From positions 10,402,414 through 10,466,413 of the forward strand of contig CM041294.1 in the NCBI GenBank assembly GCA_023052935.1: a stretch of 64,000 nt of DNA. The letters run 5' to 3'. Positions 12,190-23,200 of the stretch are shown here, in pieces. Under the pieces are notes generated by a model. The model ran no database searches. It saw only the letters and a list, made by a program, of their open reading frames with translations, and had not been told where the DNA came from. A program made the position numbers and the translations under genes. The DNA is from Piezodorus guildinii. Its lineage: Eukaryota; Arthropoda; Insecta; Hemiptera; Pentatomidae. The first letter of the stretch is position 1; each line of letters opens with the position of its first letter.

Positions 12190-12410
12190 AGGGGAACCTG
12201 TGGCAGAGTGGCTAGCACGCTAGTCTCTCGTGCTATAGGTTGTGAGTTTGAGACCCGTCAGCCAAATGGTGGCCAATCACAAAATTAGGCGTAAGGAGTG
12301 ATGACCCTACACTACAAAATGTATCAAGATGAATGTAATCTCCCAGGCGATTACACCACAAGGCCCAGGGCCTATCGCGCCCCTGGAACTTTGTTATTAA
12401 GCCCAACATC
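12190..12410 (+). mobile_element. tRNA-headed SINE, second family
   Basis: The head has an A-box-like TGGCAGAGTGGCTAGCACG and a B-box-like GAGTTTGAGACCC at tRNA spacing. A non-tRNA body with TCCCAGGCGATTACACC follows. It is not a functional tRNA, because it lacks an acceptor stem match. Confidence 0.5.
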
Positions 12411-12499
12411 TTTTCAATTACAACTTTTATGGTAAGAGCTGAAAGTTAAGTAATTTTGAACTAAAATGTAAGCAGCATATTTTGCTTTTATTTTTCATT

Positions 12500-12575
12500 T
12501 TGTTTATTCTAGGAGAGCGGCATGGTCTAGTGGGTAGAGCACAAGTGGGTTCAAATCCCGGCTGTGGCGGAATAT
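12500..12575 (+). mobile_element. tRNA-like SINE head
   Basis: GGTCTAGTGGGTAGAGCA and GTGGGTTCAAATCCC are spaced like Pol III A and B boxes. The SINE body of 13250-13520 lies on the other side of the palindromic element at 12619-13242, so that element may have inserted into one SINE, or the two parts may be separate. Confidence 0.45.
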
Positions 12576-12711
12576 TATTTATTATCTTTTCTTTTTTAAT
12601 TTTTGTGAAAGTTTTCTTAATTGGAATATTCAATAAAGCACCCACTACCTTCCATTCATCATCCAATCACTTTATTTCCTAAGTCTTTTAACACCTTTTT
12701 TTTCCATCTTA

Positions 12712-12745
12712 GTCGACGTTTCGGGGTTGTTTCCCCATTTTCAAG
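12712..12745 (-). ncRNA. Hammerhead-like motif, left arm
   Basis: Mirror of the motif at 13116-13149, with the same stem I (AGTC/GACT), stem II (GGGG/CCCC) and GAAACGTC. Confidence 0.5.
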
Positions 12746-13115
12746 ACTGAAACTATTTTTTATACTTACATTATTGAATAAAATTACATTGTTTAAATAT
12801 TTTTCTTTGAAAAATGAAGCTTAGCAATTTGTCAAAACTATTTTAAACTAACTAACTTTAATTACCTTATTCCTTGCTACAACATTTTTCATTCTTCATT
12901 ACATCTTATAGCACACTGCTACTTGTCTATTGAAAGTCTTACTACACTGCTATAAGATGTAATGAAGAATGAAAAATGTTGTAGCAAGGAATAAGGTAAT
13001 TAAAGTTAGTTAGTTTAAAATAGTTTTGACAAATTGCTAAGCTTCATTTTTCAAAGAAAAATATTTAAACAATGTAATTTTATTCAATAATGTAAGTATA
13101 AAAAATAGTTTCAGT

Positions 13116-13149
13116 CTTGAAAATGGGGAAACAACCCCGAAACGTCGAC
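13116..13149 (+). ncRNA. Hammerhead-like motif, right arm
   Basis: In order: stem I arm AGTC, core TTGAAAA (two changes from CTGANGA), stem II TGGGG with CCCC, the box GAAACGTC, and the complementary stem I arm GACT. The helices are intact, but the changed core argues against efficient cleavage. Confidence 0.5.
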
Positions 13150-13249
13150 TAAGATGGAAAAAAAAGGTGTTAAAAGACTTAGGAAATAAAGTAATTGGAT
13201 GATGAATGGAAGGTAGTGGGTGCTTTATTGAATGTTCCAATTATTTATT

Positions 13250-13460
13250 ATGTTATTTCGGCCAGGGGGGCGATCCTGGGGTATGGAGACCCTCCTGAGG
13301 CACACCCAGCCTCAATTAAGTGGGTACCCGAAAATGGGGAAAAGACCTGGTGGCTGAGCGTGATCTCGGCCGAATCACCTAATTGCACTGCCGTTGGACT
13401 AGAAACAGTACAAATCTCTATATGTACTGAGCCCAAAACTCTTCATGGGTTGTAGTGGTA

Positions 13461-13520
<60 letters not shown>
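13250..13520 (+). mobile_element. SINE body ending in long poly-T
   Basis: It contains GGGGTATGGAGACCCTCCTG and TGGTGGCTGAGCGTGATCTC and ends in about 53 T at 13467-13519. A related but rearranged copy is at 57715-57865. Confidence 0.4.
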
Positions 13521-13526
<6 letters not shown>

Positions 13527-14727
13527 CATAAAAAATGTAATTTAAAATATAATAAAGTGGAGAATGGTTATCATAAAACCCAAATATTTAAAGTTCTCAA
13601 CAAGTTAAAACTAATTCATGTAGTAATACCTATTTATCACAATATATTTTGTCTTATCTATAGTTATTTCCCAACCTAACACTTTACTGGATTTCATCAA
13701 AATAACTGTTAATACTTCAATTATTTCCACATTGTTCCTTAACATTAAAAAATCATTAAAGATATTTCACAATCCAGACTTAAACGCTGTTAGGTTAGTT
13801 AAGGCATTATAATGAAATATCCTTAGTAAAAGGATATTAAAGAAGCTGAAAGAAAATTAAATTAAGATAAAAAATAAAATAAAAGCTGCTGATCTATATC
13901 TTACAAAACCTATACCTTTAAAAAAAAAAAAAATACGGACTAAAACCATGTTTAAGAATTTTTTTTATTTTATTCAATTTTTTGTTTAGTTGAAAAATTT
14001 GACTTATAAACATCACAAACACTTCAAATTAATACTGCTTTTGTTTTATAAACAGTTTAATTTACAAGTCTGTAGGAATCTAAAGATTTTTCTAATGGAT
14101 CAAGCAATTCAAATACTACACGCAATAGTTGTAATTGTTTTATTGAGCATATACAACATGCATTTAATTTACAGGCCTATGGTAATAAAAAATAATAGAA
14201 TAAACTAATTTTAATTTATTCATAAACATTTATAAAATAATAAATATTACAGTAGACAATAAGGGATTTAAATTACTATATGGTATAAATCCTCAGAAGT
14301 AAACTATCGTATGATTTTTTTTTTTTTTTTTTTTCAATAACGTTTTTATCATAACATGAATTATTATAAATTTATTATTCTGTAATCACAAAATATTATG
14401 AGAAAATTATCAATCATGATAGTGGTAAAGTTTATTTCATGTAATCCAAAAAGCAAAATTTACTTCATAAATTGAAATACATAACAATAATTTAACTCTG
14501 AGGAGCAGAAATGTTGAATTCCAACCATAAAATCTGGCATATCTGAATGTATCTTTAGGCTTTTTTAATCGCTAAGTATCTAGATAATACTTCGCTTCCA
14601 AATTTTTTCAAATATTAAGCATTATATGTGCTTTAGGGAATTTTCGAATCATGTTAAACAGAATGTGATACAGGCAATTATTTTTTAAACAATAAGTATG
14701 GTGTCAAGACTTTAATTAAGTTACAGG
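13521..14727. other. AT-rich spacer
   Basis: No gene recognised; poly-A near 13920 and poly-T near 14317. The ORF at 13990-14208 has no recognisable features. Confidence 0.4.
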
Positions 14728-14770
14728 TGGATAATCAGGAGTCAGTCTTTTTCTAAATATTTTTAATTTT

Positions 14771-14809
14771 GCCAATGTTTCGGCTCAAGCTTGTGAGCCA
14801 TCACCAGGG
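14771..14809 (-). ncRNA. Hammerhead-like motif, left arm
   Basis: Core CTGGTGA, stem II GGCTC/GAGCC, box GAAACATT, stem I TGCC/GGCA. One core base is changed (A6). Confidence 0.5.
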
Positions 14810-14873
14810 CATTACTGAACCATGTCCAAGCATAAATTCAAGTCAGTTTATGCTTGGACATGATTCAGTAATG

Positions 14874-14911
14874 CCCCGATGATGGCTCACAAGCTTGAGC
14901 GAAACGTTGGC
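14874..14911 (+). ncRNA. Hammerhead-like motif, right arm
   Basis: Stem I TGCC, core CCGATGA (one change from CTGATGA), stem II GGCTC/GAGC with loop ACAAGCTT, box GAAACGTT, stem I GGCA. All helices pair. Confidence 0.6.
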
Positions 14912-15019
14912 AAAATTAAAAATATTTAAAAAAAGACTGACTTCTGATTATTCTCCCTATAATAATTTGTACATTCTCAATACGACTTTGATTAAGATTA
15001 TAATATTGTACATTCAGTT

Positions 15020-15600
15020 AACTATATATGAAATATATGGTAAGGGAAAGTATTTCCATTGTGAAAATATTCGAACTCGAGTTTTCACAATAAATATATG
15101 TTTTAGGTTCCAAATGACCAAGTCCGGCAAGAGGTCTGTGTGTGTGTGGGTGTCTGTGTATTTGTCTATGAGTCTGTGTATATGTGGTAAGTCTAGTTCA
15201 ACAACAAAAAGTTTGTTGTTTGTTGTCCAACCTTTAACTTTGGAAAGCTAAAGATTTGAGAAAACAATGTTATCTTATATAAGAAGTTGTGAAAGGTAAT
15301 GTAAAGTGATAAGTAGGGCATAGACTTAAGTAATTATAGTCATCCTATTACAATCCTATTGTTATATTATTTAATATAAAGCATAGTACATATAATTATA
15401 ATAATAATTATTATAATATAATTATATAATTATAGTACATAACAATCCTATTGTTATATTATTTAATATAAAGCATTCTAATAATATTTAATATAATTCT
15501 TTAAAATTTTATCAACTCTAACTTTATTTAATAGTTCCTACATTGATTTTAAGAACAGAGGTAAGTGAAAGTCGTGTGTTGCCTGCACCAGATTTTTTTG
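15020..15600 (-). repeat. Rep-A copy 2, internally deleted
   Basis: It begins with the GGTAAGGGAAAGTATT end and the GT-rich segment at 15130-15190, and finishes with GAGGTAAGTGAAAGTCGTG and GCACCAGATTTTT at 15560-15600. The middle is missing compared with 42885-43899. Confidence 0.6.
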
Positions 15601-15859
15601 TCACTATATTCAATTGATGTTTGGAAAAAATGGATACCAGATCAGAGTTCATATTTTATCAATGGAAGTACTTCTTTATTTATGTGAGTGATCTATATGA
15701 ATTGAGACGTTGAGCTCCAAAGACATTTTTTATAAAATTCATATTCTGACACATTTTTATTCTACATGTCTAGTGCTATAAAACTCTGGCAATAAATTTA
15801 ATCAAAACGAAATAAAAGTCCTTTAAAAAACGGATTTGAAAACTGTAGATATGTAATTT

Positions 15860-15960
15860 AACATGTTCAGACCGGGGTGACCCACCGGTGGGTCATGCTT
15901 AACTATACTGTTGGGTGATGTGCATCACAGGTGAGTCACTTGTTTTTATAAATTAAGTTT
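15860..15960. repeat. Palindrome cluster, possible piggyBac-like end
   Basis: The perfect 18-base palindrome TGACCCACCGGTGGGTCA (15878-15895) lies close after TTAA (15857-15860), and a second imperfect dyad is near 15912-15930. TTAA plus a palindromic end recalls piggyBac-type MITEs. No partner terminus was found. Confidence 0.35.
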
Positions 15961-16049
15961 ATTTTATTTTTCTCAACATTATATGTTTTATTTATTAATA
16001 AAATTGGAGGCTGATGTCTACTTCACCACTATTTTGTTGAAAAAAATCG

Positions 16050-16083
16050 CACTACGTTCCGGCTACAATGCCATCTTCAGGTG
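16050..16083 (-). ncRNA. Hammerhead-like motif, left arm
   Basis: Same as the right-arm motif except GGAAC for GAAAC. Stem I GCAC/GTGC and stem II TGGC/GCC are intact. Confidence 0.55.
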
Positions 16084-16156
16084 CAGTGGAACAATTTAGA
16101 TTTAATGTGAGTAGCTGCTTTCAAGTCAAAGCCTCATGTCTAAAATTGTTCCACTG

Positions 16157-16190
16157 CACCTGAAGATGGCATTGTAGCCGAAACGTAGTG
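16157..16190 (+). ncRNA. Hammerhead ribozyme motif, fully consensus
   Basis: In order: stem I arm GCAC, core CTGAAGA (matches CUGANGA), stem II TGGC with loop ATTGTA and GCC, box GAAACGTA, and the complementary stem I arm GTGC. The ACGT after GAA allows only a minimal stem III, as in the hammerheads known from Penelope-like elements, which are thought to act as dimers. Predicted cleavage would follow the A of GTA. Activity is untested. Confidence 0.75.
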
Positions 16191-16246
16191 CGATTTTTTT
16201 CAATAAAATAGTGGTGAAGTAGACATCAGCCTCCAATTTTATTGAT

Positions 16247-18759
16247 AGAAATTTGACCTTCATCTAAAAGAATCTACACCTTATATTTTATTTATTAAAT
16301 ATTTTATAACTGTCAACATCATCCCCCTCAAAGGACTCTTAACGGTAATTTCACATTATTACTCTTCTTTAAGAATTTTATTTCGCTGTGCGTGATTTCT
16401 TATCATATTTTTATTCCCATAATATGATGTAAGAATATAATATATAATAATAATATAAAATCATTTTTAATAATATAAGAATCTGTTTTTCAAGTATTTC
16501 CATAATTACTCCATCAAGTCATTAGTGTATGTGAAAACTGTTACAATCTCGCATTTACCGCATTGGAAGCCTGAAACTGTTGTGATCTCTCATTAAATAC
16601 GTTGGAACTTGGAACAGTCCTTCCCCGCCCCACGAAGCAAAATGAGCTAACTAATTTATAGAAAAGAATCAAATACATTGGTTTAATAATAAATTTTCAG
16701 GCTACTTAGAATAAATAGAGTACCTATAAGCTTTTGGAGTACCTTTTGAAAATCAAAGTCTCAATCGTGCGAGAGGTCTTATCTGATATTTAGTGACTTG
16801 CTGCTTTTTTGGATCATAGGGATCCAAATATTAAAATTGATGGCACTTGAAATTTTGGGTGAAGCCTTTCTCATTCCAATTTCATTTCATTTGTTGAATG
16901 ATTCGTCTGATAGATATTAATTCACATTATAAAGAAACACCAGGATTAAATGATTGGTCTTCAACATATATTTAACTAATTCTAATAATACTCATCAAAT
17001 AATTGAGATTTTATAAAATAACAATAGTTTTATTTTGATGTAATTCATTAAATATAATCAGGTATTTTAGTTCATATAACTAAAATTTAAAAAATATAAC
17101 CGAGCAGTCGATATGGTAACTTCAGTTATCAGAAATTTCATCTTTCATTTTGATTTTGAATTTTTAAAAAAAATTTAAACATAAAAAAACAAAAGAATAT
17201 ATACAATTTACATGCTCATTTCTAAAATAGAAGGCCTGTACATTAGCGTGAGGGCAGATAGTTGATATTCATGTACTGTCGTCATCTTGGACAAAATATT
17301 TATATTTCAAAAAAGTTATAAGAAAATAAAATGTTTCATGAAGCTAATCAGTTGACTGATAATGTAATCACAGAGAGATAAATAAAGCATTATTCAAAAT
17401 GTTTTGCTAATTATTTTAATTGTTTATAACAATGCAGGAAGTTTCTATAAGAACTCAGGTGCCCTAATTAACACTGAATTAATACTACTTTTTGACTGAT
17501 TCCAGATAATTGTCATAAGAAAGTTTTTTTCATATTCATAGATATCAGCACAGCCTAAATCTTAGGCTATCTTCAGGGCTAACAAGTTAACAAAGTCTTT
17601 TTAAATATACTATAATTATGTACAATAATAGAATTGGTTTTTCATAATTTTGCATTGCTTTATTATAAATATTTGTTTTGTTTTTCCATATTATTTGTTT
17701 TATCGTAATTCAATTATTATAATATCGTAATTCTGTTCAATATTCAATAACGACTGTGCAAATATAATGTCTTAGCTGTCTCAGCAATGTCCCTTTTTAA
17801 ATAAAAGCAAAAAGAATTTGCGCTACCCACACCTTGAACACAATAAAGGGCCATCGAATAAAGATAATCCCACTGCCAGTTATTAGGCACTTGTGAGAAC
17901 AGGAATGATTCACTCATTTATTATTTATTTGTAACAACAGTATTTTATCCTATGTATTTTTTTTTTTTTTTTCAGAGAAAAACTATTATCATAGCACATT
18001 TTTTTATGTCTTGTGGAGTGAAAGCAGGTCCTATAATCCTAATTCCTTCGAGAATATAATTTTATATTAAAATTCCTCATGCTTGTCATAGCTTGGGAAG
18101 AGACTTTAGGATTCCGAAATTTTTCATTATTCTAAAGAATTCAGGACAATCTTAAAAATGTATGCCAATTTCATAACTGTGACATAGTTGATAAAGAAGT
18201 GTACATTTTGTATTTTATATATAATTATTTTATTTAAATTTAAAAAAAAAACAACTAATTTGATGATATGAAATAAAAACGTCTTAGACCAATTATTTCA
18301 AATTATGACGAAATAATTACATTGTTAACATGACATACATACAACAAATATTATCAGTTTCATGAAAACTATATCCTACTATAATTTATGTACCTTTGGA
18401 TAATACAGTTATTTGATAGAAGGAAATATTACTTCATGCATGTATTAAATACAAATATCTTAACCAATTCTCAACTGTTTTATTTTGATTACTGTTTACT
18501 ATAGTTTATACCTTACTGCATTTTATAGCTTGTTGTTTATTTTTTTTCTTGTTTCTTTGTTTTGTTTTTAAGCCCTAAAAATGTCCTAGAATTTAAGCTT
18601 AAATTCTGCACACAATAAAATAAGTACCTTTATTTAAGAGTGGTCTCTATAATCACCACAACATCAACCAAATTCTCAAGTAGATGAGTGCTTTAAAAAA
18701 AAGAATTAAGGAGAAATTGAGCATAACGAAACTTCCTAAAATTATATCCCTATCATTAG
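16247..18759. other. Gene-poor AT-rich spacer downstream of the peroxidase
   Basis: No convincing ORF or repeat family. A decayed hammerhead-like remnant occurs near 17548-17575 (CTGAAGA and a good stem II, GAAAC lost). Confidence 0.4.
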
Positions 18760-18764
18760 TCTTT

Positions 18765-18798
<34 letters not shown>

Positions 18799-18802
18799 AT
18801 AT

Positions 18803-18834
<32 letters not shown>

Positions 18835-18860
18835 AATATTATTAATATAATTATAATATA
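18765..18860. repeat. (AT)n microsatellite
   Basis: Interrupted TA/AT dinucleotide tract. Confidence 0.85.
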
Positions 18861-18979
18861 TATCAAAATTGAGTCTAATAGATTAAAAATTAATAAAGAA
18901 TATCAAATTTCGGCCCTCAATACATCAATTTTTTAAAAAAGAAATAATTAATAAATTATAAAAAAAAACTTATTGGCAC

Positions 18980-18985
18980 TTTATT
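18980..18985 (-). promoter_or_regulatory. Candidate polyadenylation signal of the peroxidase
   Basis: AATAAA on the minus strand, about 155 bases after the peroxidase stop codon. Confidence 0.5.
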
Positions 18986-19140
18986 TGATATGAAGGTAAC
19001 AAAAACTTAATCGAAGGGGTTGCAAATATTTACAAATAAGGAAACTGAGCAGTCCACCATCTTGTAAGATAAGTCGGTAACTATAGTAACTATATGGCAG
19101 CTGTATTATGGCAGTATTTACAAATGGCTGGTGCAGATTT

Positions 19141-19255
19141 CTACTTTTTTTTGCCAAAGAGTTGGTAACCTTGACTTACTTCGTTGCCGTAATCGGCCCA
19201 TTTTGTGAGGTCGATGCTCGGCAAGATCCCGCTTCTGCACGGGACTCTGGGGTTA
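19141..19255 (-). CDS. Peroxidase exon 14 (terminal)
   Basis: It encodes NPRVPCRSGILPSIDLTKW and ends in a short basic tail GKKK before TAG. Acceptor TTTTTAG. Confidence 0.9.
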
Positions 19256-20221
19256 CTAAAAATAAGAAACAAAATATATAATTAATATCTAAAAGTGATG
19301 GTAATAGTTTGGCTTTTTAATAACTTACATATTAATTTATATATAAGGATATATTTGTATTTATTATATATTTTTTATTTATTCATTCAAAGTCACTTCA
19401 TACTGCTGTGGCTAATCGGACGATGGATACAGTGGGAGTCCTAAATTTTGCATTTCCAGATTTAATTAATATAAGAGTACCTGACATTACACATGCTCCG
19501 GATCACCTTTTTATGTACCCCTCTGAAAGACAGCAAAACTAAGGATTTTTTACTCCATTAAGAAATAGGCCACCTGCAGGTTTAAACCCGTGAATTTAGA
19601 CATAAAAGGCTGTTCTGCTAGCCACTACACAACAGTTGATGATTAACCCTTCATATTTTATTCCTATATTTCATTTGTGATGTTTTGATCTATTATTGAT
19701 AATTGCGAAAGAGCTAAAAAGTTTACTATAAAATTTGTAATAAATTAAAAGTTTATTCATTAAACTACTGTCGTACGAATCAATAAAATCATGAATAAGT
19801 TAAATAAATAATAAAGTAAATCAATAATCAATCAGTCAAGTAAAAAAGAGGAAAACTAATTCAAAACTAACTTAACTATCATCTTATTTAAATTATTTAT
19901 TAATTAAATATTTCAATTCTCACATTTTTTTTTTTTTCTATTTGTATACCCTAATTCTAATCAATTTTATTTTTCCAAAAAAATTTTTAATAATTTGTTA
20001 ATTTTTACCTTTTTTAAATTTACTTCATAATTTATTCATGTTTTCATTTAAGGTTATATGACTTGTTTTACATACTTATAATGAAGTTATATAATGGACA
20101 AGAGATAATCTCAAATATCAGGTTGAAATAAAGAAATGGAATGTATAGAGTTAATCAAGCAAAGTAATTGTTAATTATTTAATCTTCAAAAGAAGAAACA
20201 TTAATACATAACTTTAATCAA

Positions 20222-20299
<78 letters not shown>

Positions 20300-23200
20300 A
20301 ATATACCCATTTTTTACAATTATAGTATTTATTATTTGATTATTGTTTTAGGCAGGCTAAAAATAGAATAAAAAGTGAAATTTAAATAGCAGCTCTTATT
20401 TGAATGTTTGTTTAAAAACATAGAATCCATTTTGGATACAGGAGTTTTATCAGGTACAAATTGGTAGGTATCTTTATACCTGGTCATAGTTAGTTTTCAG
20501 GGGAAACTTGTAAGAGGAGGAGCTGCTGTATGGATATGAAGAATCATTGTTAGCCTGGCTGCATATTGTTTGTGTTATTTTGTAAGTAATTATTATGAAT
20601 AAAAAGCTGTATAATACATTTGTGCCTGATTGTCAAGAACCCATATATGGTATGAGGGTATGCCCTCAGAGTAAAATGAATTTTAATTAAGTAAATAAGA
20701 GTATTAATTATTTTTTCCTTAAAAGAATATATTTTTAAAAATAATAATAATAATAATAGGCTTAGCGAACCCGAAGGTTCGATGCCGATACCACCAAATT
20801 CCGCCTACACAGTATTTTAAAAATAAGTATATTATAATATATATATATATATAAAATAATCTTGTTTTATCCCCAAATTTAGTGGGAAGTTCATTGTTGA
20901 TAAATAGAGGGGAATAGTGATTTTAATGAAATTTATTTATGATGTTCAAATAAAAGTATTAATTTTTTAAACAAATAATTCAAAGTGATGTCACCTGGGC
21001 ATGAGTAATAATTATATATTTTGCAATAGATGACTCATCTTGGAAAGGATTATTTTATACCTTTTTTCCATAAATGGTTGAAAGACTGTTACTTTAAGAT
21101 CAATTTAAGTATGTATTGTTTATTTATTTTATTTAATAATGCTGTGGCAAATCGGACGATGCTAACCTAAATTTTGCCTATCCAGGGTTAATTAGGATAG
21201 GGACCTTTAAAGAGTAACTGACATCGTACAGGCTCGGGACCTCCTTTTAAGGTCTCCTCCGAAGGACGGCATAACTAAGAATTTTTCACTCCTATTAAAA
21301 ACCCTAGGACCACCTGCGTGTTTGAACCCATGACCTTGGGCATTGAATTTATTTATATAAATAACAAATAAATAAATTTCAAAAATACTTACATTTCATA
21401 ATCAGGAAGAACCATGGGATATACTTGAATTGAATCTATCAAATCTGTATTGTCACACAATATCCTCGACAATTTGATTTTCCTGATTTCTCGAAGTTGT
21501 TCTGTAAAATTTTATCAAATTGAAAAAAACAAAAAATCCTAATTTCCATCAATAAAAAGGCAGATTTATACAGAAAAAGTGTTAATTTTAAAATATTAAT
21601 ACATTTGAACTTTGAATTTATAAAATACCTGGAGTGAATGAAGATGGCTGATTTGGCAACTCATACCAGAACCTGTCTCCTCGCCTCAGGAAACTCATCT
21701 GAGTCGCGATGATGCAAGCAAAAGTGGGCCCGATCATACTTCCTGGGAGGGGCTTCTCGGAGACACCTCCGGACCACAAGTCAACATCCATTGTATGCCT
21801 GGGAATGTAAAACTTTAAAATAAAACAATACATTTCAAGATTTTAAACATAAATAACACTCTATAATTTATTTTCTTCAAGTACGATAACAAGTCTGTTT
21901 CCTCCTTTCTGATAAGGCAGGACATGATTGTAAATTTTTCATGTACCATCAGGTCCCGATCAGAAATTTAAAAAATACACTAGTCTAAAAAAATAAGTGA
22001 TGAGGGAACACAGTTGTTAATAATAACAATGAATTCAGCCGATCAAATTAAATCCAATGTAATTGCATATAAGTATTGGGTTGTGTCAGATGAAATGTCC
22101 GTTTTCAAGGTAAAGGATTTTTATTAAAAATACGATATGAAAACAAGATAATTTTATTCGAAGTATTTACCTTCGTTTTCTAAACATTTTTAACAACGTG
22201 GCGCCAACTTTTGTATCCCCGAACTGAAAACTCTGAGCTTTGAAGTGAAAAAAAATCTAAAAACGCACTTTTCATCATTTTTTGATCATCATTTTCAAAA
22301 AGTTTTCCTTTGACGAAGTTGTCTAAATTCCTGAACAGGTGGTAATCTGTTGGAGACAAGTCAGGAGAATATGGTGGGTGCGGAAGAACTTTGTAGCCCA
22401 GTTCTTTCAATTTTTGCACGGTATGTTTCGAAACATGGTGTCTTGCTGCCGTTCAGTGAGATCATGAGGTACCCTTGTATCGAGCATTTTTACTTTCCCA
22501 TTACACTTTAAGGCCCGGTTGCACCAACAGCCTGTGTTAAAGTTAACTTTTGCTGTTAACTAACCCGGGTTAAAAGCTAATCATGATTAAAGTTTTTGTC
22601 CATTTGCACCAACAAATTTTTAATTCGAGTTAGTTAACATGGGTTAGCGCGGGACGTCATCATATTCGTGACGTATTTAACAACTCCAAACCCTCTAGAC
22701 AGAGACAGTTAGCTTATATTGAAATGATTGTTTTACTCTGCCGATTAATATATATTAATACAATAATGGATATAATTAGTTGACCGTTGAGAATTAATAA
22801 TGAAACATTTTAAGATCTATTGAATATCAAGGAAGCTGGATTGTATTGTGAAACCAGACAGACAATGAGTATCTAAATGGAATAAAAACTATAGTATATA
22901 AAATGTTATTAGATGTATTCGAAAAAAATAATAAATTAAATTAAGTACAATGAAATTAAAAATGAACTCAGGACAAAAAACCTTAACATTAATAACAATA
23001 AATTGATCAATAATAAACCAAAAATTGATGACAATATGAACAATAAATAGTAAAACCTAAACAAAAAACTATAACAGATCTTTACCAGAATGAAAATAAT
23101 AAAAAAACAATTATAGGTAATATCAATAATGTGATAAATATAGAGATGATAAGTGGAAGAAATAGAAATATATACCATTATCAAAAAATGCAATTCATAC

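Larger units (their letters stand above)
12619..13242. mobile_element. Palindromic element with paired hammerhead motifs
   Basis: Two inverted arms of about 295 bases (12619-12914 and 12949-13242) are nearly identical; I see only about two differences. They are separated by about 34 bases. Each arm carries an outward-directed hammerhead-like motif. No protein is encoded: the mirrored ORFs at 12621-12824 and 13037-13240 simply read the same arm. The arm ends, AATTGGAATATTCAATAAAG and its complement, mark the borders. The class is unknown; it could be a head-to-head Penelope-like insertion or a foldback element. Confidence 0.7.
14728..14957. mobile_element. Short palindromic element with paired hammerhead motifs
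   Basis: Inverted arms meet near 14838; the ends read GTCAGTCTTTTT and AAAAAGACTGAC. Both arms hold a hammerhead-like motif directed outward. It is about 230 bases long with no coding capacity. Confidence 0.65.
15996..16246. mobile_element. Short palindromic element with paired hammerhead motifs
   Basis: Inverted arms of about 90-105 bases run from AATAAAATTGGAGGCTGATG to its complement at 16227-16246. Each holds a complete hammerhead-like motif directed outward. It is non-coding. Confidence 0.7.

Noticed and set aside
12190..12270. Possible tRNA gene
   Set aside because: A and B boxes are tRNA-like, but there is no matching acceptor stem, and a repeat body follows; it is a SINE head. The same holds for the heads at 12500, 44291, 54604, 57715 and 62925.
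12621..13240. Two mirrored ORFs of 67 codons as a gene pair
   Set aside because: They are the same arm of a palindromic repeat read twice; composition is AT-rich non-coding.
13455..13679. ORF with a long poly-Phe start
   Set aside because: The Phe run is a poly-T tract at the end of a SINE.
17545..17585. Further hammerhead-like motif on the minus strand
   Set aside because: CTGAAGA and a good stem II are present, but the GAAAC box is missing and stem I does not pair.
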